Part shown: in pieces, positions 52,459-56,390 of the stretch
Layout: each line of letters begins with the position of its first letter
Numbering within the stretch: the first letter of the stretch is position 1
NCBI GenBank assembly: GCA_026126205.1
Contig: JAHCJP010000008.1
Location: 1 to 56,390 of the forward strand
Source: Maricaulaceae bacterium
Lineage (GTDB): Bacteria; Pseudomonadota; Alphaproteobacteria; Caulobacterales; Maricaulaceae
Direction of reading: 5' to 3'
Length of the DNA: 56,390 nt
The notes under the pieces: generated by a model
What the model saw: only the letters and a program-made list of their open reading frames with translations
What the model was told of the DNA's origin: nothing
Databases searched by the model: none
Made by a program: the position numbers and the translations under genes

Positions 52459-53754
52459 ATGAACGACGCCGCCCCCCGCCCTTCCGCCGGACGCCCGCTG
52501 AACCTCAATGTGCGTGGGCTGGACGTGTCGGCGACGCTGGCGATCAACGAACGCTCGCGCGCGCTGATGAAAGAGGGCCGCAAGGTCCATCGCCTCGGCC
52601 TCGGCCAGTCGCCGTTTCCGGTGCCGGAGCCGGTGCGGCGGGCGCTCAGCGATCACGCCCACCAGAAGGACTATCTGCCGGTGCGCGGGCTGCCCGAACT
52701 GCGCGCCGCGGTCTGCGGCCATCTGAAGCGCACCCAGGGGCTGGACTATGATCCGGCGAGCATCCTGATCGGCCCCGGCACCAAGGAGCTGATGTTCCTG
52801 GTCCAGCTCTGTTATTACGGCGATCTGGTGATCCCGACGCCGAGCTGGGTGTCCTACGCGCCGCAGGCGCAGATCATCGGCCGCTCGATCCGCTGGCTGC
52901 CGACGCGCACCGAGACCGGCCTCGGCGTGACGCCGCAGGCGCTCGACGCCCTGTGCCGCAAGGATCCCGACCGCCCGCGGCTGCTGATCCTCAATTCGCC
53001 GTCCAATCCCACCGGGCTGGCCTATGAGGACGGCCAGCTGGCCGAAATCGCCGCCGTGGCGCGGCGATACGGCGTGCTGGTGCTGTCGGACGAGATCTAT
53101 GGCGGCGTGCATTTCGAGGGGCGCCACGTCTCCATCGCGCGCCATTACCCGGAAGGGACGATCATTTCCGACGGCCTGTCGAAATGGTGCGGCGCCGGGG
53201 GCTGGCGCCTCGGCGCCTTCGCCTTCCCGCCGCAACTGAAATGGCTGTCCGATGCGATGAGCGTGGTGGCCAGCGAGACCTACACCTCCGTCTCCGCCCC
53301 CATCCAGCACGCGGCGGTGACCGCCTTTTCCGGCGGCGCTGAAATCGACGGCTATCTCGACCGTTCGCGCCGCATCCTCGCCGCGCTGGCCGCATTCGCC
53401 ACGGAACGGCTGACCGCCGCCGGCGCGGCGATGAGCGCGCCGAAGGGCGGCTTCTACGCCTTCCCGGATTTTTCGGTTCACCGGGATGCGCTGGCCGCGC
53501 GCGGCGTGACGGCCAGCGAGGAATTCTGCGAACGCCTGCTGGAGGAGGCGGGCGTCGCCACCCTGCCCGGAACCGCCTTCGGCCGGCCGGAGGGCGAGTT
53601 CTCGCTGCGCCTGGCCTATGTCGATTTCGATGGCGGCCCGGCGCTCGACGCGCTCTCGGCGCCGGGTGCGGAAGCCGATGAGTCCTTCCTGCGCGCCCAT
53701 GCCCCGGACACCGTGGCCGGGCTGGAGAGGCTGGCGGACTGGGCCTCGGGCTGA
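52459..53754 (+). CDS. Class I/II aminotransferase
   Basis: A 431-residue PLP enzyme of fold type I. The PLP lysine is Lys242 in SDGLSKWCGAGGWRLG; other conserved parts are LILNSPSNPTGLAYE (Asn), VLSDEIYGGVHF (Asp/Tyr) and the C-terminal FSLRLAYVDFDGG (Arg). It transfers amino groups between an amino acid and a keto acid; specificity is not evident. Last core gene before tRNA-Lys. Confidence 0.94.
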   Translation: MNDAAPRPSAGRPLNLNVRGLDVSATLAINERSRALMKEGRKVHRLGLGQSPFPVPEPVRRALSDHAHQKDYLPVRGLPELRAAVCGHLKRTQGLDYDPASILIGPGTKELMFLVQLCYYGDLVIPTPSWVSYAPQAQIIGRSIRWLPTRTETGLGVTPQALDALCRKDPDRPRLLILNSPSNPTGLAYEDGQLAEIAAVARRYGVLVLSDEIYGGVHFEGRHVSIARHYPEGTIISDGLSKWCGAGGWRLGAFAFPPQLKWLSDAMSVVASETYTSVSAPIQHAAVTAFSGGAEIDGYLDRSRRILAALAAFATERLTAAGAAMSAPKGGFYAFPDFSVHRDALAARGVTASEEFCERLLEEAGVATLPGTAFGRPEGEFSLRLAYVDFDGGPALDALSAPGAEADESFLRAHAPDTVAGLERLADWASG

Positions 53755-53878
53755 CCCCGCGCATTCCCGCTTGCGGCGCGGAAAAATCGGCGTATGGTCC
53801 GCGCCCTTCCGCCCGGCCGGTTGCGGGGCGGGCGGCGGCGGGCCTATATCTGGCCGCACACAACACGCCGCATCACGG

Positions 53879-53954
<76 letters not shown>

Positions 53955-54414
53955 ATTTCTACAAGCATTTCAGGCGTTTACTGGATACCATCAAAGCCGT
54001 GTTTTTGGCAGTAGAAGTTATAAACAGGTATAAACTGATTTTGGGGCTTCGGGACTCAATCGCACCCCCTTTCGATGGCCTGGCCGCGCATGGGTTTTCA
54101 AATTTGCCCCTGCTTGATTCCACCGCAAACAACTGAATTAAAACAAGAAATACCTTGCTCGCAGGGGGCATTCTCAGCGGCGTTGTGACCTTAGATTTTG
54201 TAGCAATTCAGGTCTTCGGCGAGCTGAACGTGGTGAAAATGCTAGCGATGCATGTTTGAATCCACGCGCGGCTATAAAACCAATGAAGCGGCATCGGCCC
54301 GATCAACCTATTATATTATTGCATCACGGCATTAAATTGCTTATAGGTTTACATACTGTTTTTGGGTGCCCCAACCAGGTTAAATAACTACCCAAATTTA
54401 TATGGGCAGACGAC
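53955..54414. other. Gene-free 460-base stretch after tRNA-Lys
   Basis: I see no gene, repeat or hairpin of note. The frame running into it from the left (to 54136) is an out-of-frame shadow. The last 100 bases become AT-rich and probably contain the promoter of the following membrane protein gene. Confidence 0.5.
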
Positions 54415-55164
54415 ATGGCCAATGAAAATATAGCGCAAAAGAACAAAAGAGGACCCAGTATTATTTGGTTAATCATACTGGCATTTAATATATCACTTGG
54501 TGTGCCATCAGTATTTTTTGTCATACAGATTACATTTGAGAATTACAGACTTTCTCCTGAGATAGACAGATTGTTTGTCGCCGCAACGCCTTATACAACA
54601 TGGGTTTTTTCACTAATATCTCAACCGCTATACCGCGTAACAGACTTATTAAATAATTGGTTTGATCTCAGCCTAACCTTGCACTTACACTGGATTCCTA
54701 TCTATATACTGCAAGTTATTTACTTTTTATCTTACAGCCATGCTAGAGGATTTTCTAATGAATTTTTAACTTTCACGATCCCTGTGTTAACCGCATACCC
54801 AATTGGACTACTGCCTATTGACGGGCCATGGTGGGTGCAGGGCATAATAGCTATGTCACTCGTCATCTCAATGATCATATTGCCTTTAATTTTCGGACTA
54901 GTTAATAGATTTGGTGCGCTTTTTAGGATGCTTTTTGTATGGTTTGTTGCAGGTGCAAGTGCTCACTTTTTGGATGTGTTAAATGGAAAATCTGGGTTAT
55001 TAGTATTACTGGCTTCAGTCATATTTTACACTTTTATGAATTCGAGCAGTGCGAAACTAAAAAATGGCGTGCATAATTTCATTAATTATATTTTTGTAGG
55101 CAGTCACCTTTTCATAGCTGCCATTGTTTTAGCTTTAGATTTATACTTTAAGAGTGCATTGTAA
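54415..55164 (+). CDS. AT-rich polytopic membrane protein of unknown function
   Basis: A 249-residue protein with about six or seven hydrophobic helices, the first near residues 13-38 (PSIIWLIILAFNISLGVPSV) and the last near 225-245 (SHLFIAAIVLALDLYF). No known family or motif is recognised. Codons end mostly in A or T, completely unlike the chromosomal genes to the left, so it was acquired recently from an AT-rich source. Such membrane proteins are often effectors or immunity proteins in islands, but nothing here proves this. Confidence 0.75.
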   Translation: MANENIAQKNKRGPSIIWLIILAFNISLGVPSVFFVIQITFENYRLSPEIDRLFVAATPYTTWVFSLISQPLYRVTDLLNNWFDLSLTLHLHWIPIYILQVIYFLSYSHARGFSNEFLTFTIPVLTAYPIGLLPIDGPWWVQGIIAMSLVISMIILPLIFGLVNRFGALFRMLFVWFVAGASAHFLDVLNGKSGLLVLLASVIFYTFMNSSSAKLKNGVHNFINYIFVGSHLFIAAIVLALDLYFKSAL

Positions 55165-55436
55165 TAATTATATTGTTATTGGCATGACTGCGTTAATACC
55201 TATTTTGTTAATAACACAAACCGTATATCTCTTGTGAAGTTTTGTATCTCCGTTTTTTTGCTCCATTAAGCCCCTTGCGCGGTGTGGCCTGAGACCCGTT
55301 TTGTCGCTTGTTTGAATTGAGGGCTGTCGTTGTGTGACCTGTACACTGAACCCGTTCCACTCAGAACGCTTGGACTTGCATCGGTGCGCCGCCCGCACGA
55401 TGATCCGCGCAACGAAGTTTTATACAGCTGAATATC

Positions 55437-56390
55437 ATGGACAAATCATCTGCTGAGCCATTAAGCATTATCACCAGAGGCCCAAATGGCATCCTCAGTA
55501 ATTGTTCTATATGGGTGAGAGGTGAGAACTTTTACGGAGGCACTAAACATGGAGAGTTTCCATTTCTCATAATTGGCTTTGATACCGAATACAAGACCCC
55601 AGCTGATCCTATAGATAGAGAGGGGCTATCCCAAGGTTTAGGCCGCAACACAATTCTATCGTATCAGGTCCATTGTAAGCTTTTCGATCCTGATTATCCT
55701 GATTGCGCTGAATGGGGTGGCATCTGTTTCCCAAAAGACGGCTCGCTCGAAAGTCGCCTGTCGCTAACCGATGTTCTCACCTTCGCCATTTGGCGTGGCA
55801 TTGAGACAAAAGCGGTCAAGGCGGTTCCCCAAATAATCTATCTGGTGGGACACTTCACCCGAGCCGACATCCCATCTTTATCCGATTTCCAGTCTTTGAC
55901 GCATATGATGTCGAGCATTCGCAATACGTTTCTATCGATAAATGGGGATATTTCCGTCGAGATGCCCTGCGCCGATGGCGGCATGATCCCGCTAAAGGTT
56001 TTACTCAGGGATACCATGCTCCTAACCCCCTCAGCGTCAAAAGGTTTGAAGGCGCTAGGAGAACTGGTTGGGCAACAGAAGATCGCTCTCGATCCTGACC
56101 CCGCAAAAGACCAGTTCTACAAGGAGAACATGGACATTCTGCTGGAAGAGAACCCTGATCTTTTTGATCGTTATGCCCTTAATGATGCTGTGATCTGCGT
56201 TCGCTATGCTGAGAGGCTGATCCAACAAACCGAATCCCTACTCGGCAAACCGAAGCTCCCTGCCACACTGACCTCGATTGGCGTCGACCTGTTGTGGAAG
56301 AAATGGGAGCTTTCTGGAAAATCCTATCCGCTCGAAATCCTGGGCAAAGAAGAGGTAAGGGAACGAAAATACAATAAACGATTGGGGTAT
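55437..56390 (+). CDS. DEDDy 3'-5' exonuclease domain protein, possibly family B DNA polymerase (partial)
   Basis: An open frame of 318 codons running off the window. Three exonuclease motifs stand in the right order and spacing: ExoI IIGFDTEY (Asp49, Glu51), ExoII GHFTRADIPSL (Asp144) and ExoIII RYALNDAV (Tyr246, Asp250; the Y-x3-D form), which together define a DEDDy proofreading-type fold. The region after ExoIII (PATLTSIGVDLLWKKW) resembles the link to the polymerase domain in protein-primed or primer-independent family B polymerases. Only the exonuclease part is visible. A stand-alone exonuclease is the alternative. ATG 55437 has no strong ribosome site. The 272 bases before it hold no recognised gene. 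Confidence 0.7.
   Translation, partial: MDKSSAEPLSIITRGPNGILSNCSIWVRGENFYGGTKHGEFPFLIIGFDTEYKTPADPIDREGLSQGLGRNTILSYQVHCKLFDPDYPDCAEWGGICFPKDGSLESRLSLTDVLTFAIWRGIETKAVKAVPQIIYLVGHFTRADIPSLSDFQSLTHMMSSIRNTFLSINGDISVEMPCADGGMIPLKVLLRDTMLLTPSASKGLKALGELVGQQKIALDPDPAKDQFYKENMDILLEENPDLFDRYALNDAVICVRYAERLIQQTESLLGKPKLPATLTSIGVDLLWKKWELSGKSYPLEILGKEEVRERKYNKRLGY

Larger units (their letters stand above)
53955..56390. mobile_element. Start of a second genomic island at the tRNA-Lys 3' end
   Basis: Directly after tRNA-Lys the composition falls from strongly GC-rich to roughly balanced and then AT-rich. The genes are a low-GC membrane protein and the beginning of an exonuclease/polymerase-like gene. 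No integrase lies next to the tRNA; it may be at the distal end outside the window. No repeat of the tRNA end is found within the 2.4 kb seen. Confidence 0.65.

Noticed and set aside
55168..55398. 76-residue minus-strand ORF between the membrane protein and the exonuclease gene
   Set aside because: No motif, no ribosome site and no coding signature; could be a decayed fragment, but nothing supports a call.

Overview
The window is a stretch of a GC-rich alphaproteobacterial chromosome. The evidence is an Alphaproteobacteria-type recombinase/DUF2924 module, gatCAB, a glutathione-dependent formaldehyde pathway, GSMT/SDMT-type glycine betaine synthesis and CTCATCCTGA-type palindromic repeats. Betaine synthesis plus two sulfotransferases next to exopolysaccharide genes suggest a marine or salt-tolerant bacterium. 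The order cannot be fixed from sequence alone.

Layout: (A) 1-12472 is a genomic island lying against the 3' end of tRNA-Ser(GCU). It opens with a four-gene chain (small protein, DUF2924, serine recombinase, HTH protein) in which every junction is a 4-base ATGA overlap. A probable restriction/defence operon follows: an excisionase-type HTH protein, a short ORF, a PLD-SNF2 helicase fusion, an Eco57I-class adenine methyltransferase and a PD-(D/E)XK-like nuclease. A gamma-glutamylcyclotransferase-like/DprA-like pair comes next, then the C-terminal stump of an Mrr-type restriction gene. (B) 12600-20035 carries an ABC exporter, a glycosyltransferase-sulfotransferase fusion, a second sulfotransferase, an MFS transporter and the polyprenyl-phosphate sugar transferase that starts polysaccharide synthesis. 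(C) 20050-30370 carries a GH5 hydrolase, AlkD-type repair, an ArsR/SRPBCC/VOC operon with a palindromic operator, a formaldehyde detoxification operon, then a CelD-like acyltransferase, Wzx flippase, glycosyltransferase and deacetylase. (D) 30367-35739 completes Wzx/Wzy-type exopolysaccharide export: polymerase/ligase, a CpsD-like protein lacking its P-loop lysine, Wzz, Wza and a GNAT protein.

(E) 35756-53754 is housekeeping and accessory metabolism: Sel1-like protein, GST, a very acidic small lipoprotein, a 2-oxoglutarate oxygenase, gatCAB interrupted by a DUF559 nuclease gene between twin inverted hairpins, ruvX, an AEC transporter, quinone oxidoreductase, thiolase, the two betaine methyltransferases, SDR, TPR protein, LysR regulator and aminotransferase. 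The 582-base gap at 46134-46715 holds a helically phased cluster of DnaA-box-like sites with GANTC methylation sites, and a strong minus-strand terminator. (F) At tRNA-Lys(CUU), 53879-53954, composition drops abruptly and a second island begins. It encodes an AT-rich polytopic membrane protein and the first 318 codons of a protein with a complete DEDDy 3'-5' exonuclease signature, possibly the N-terminus of a family B DNA polymerase of a self-replicating or pipolin-like element.

The strongest candidates for something undescribed are the PLD-helicase/methyltransferase/nuclease operon in island A and the exonuclease/polymerase-like gene in island B.
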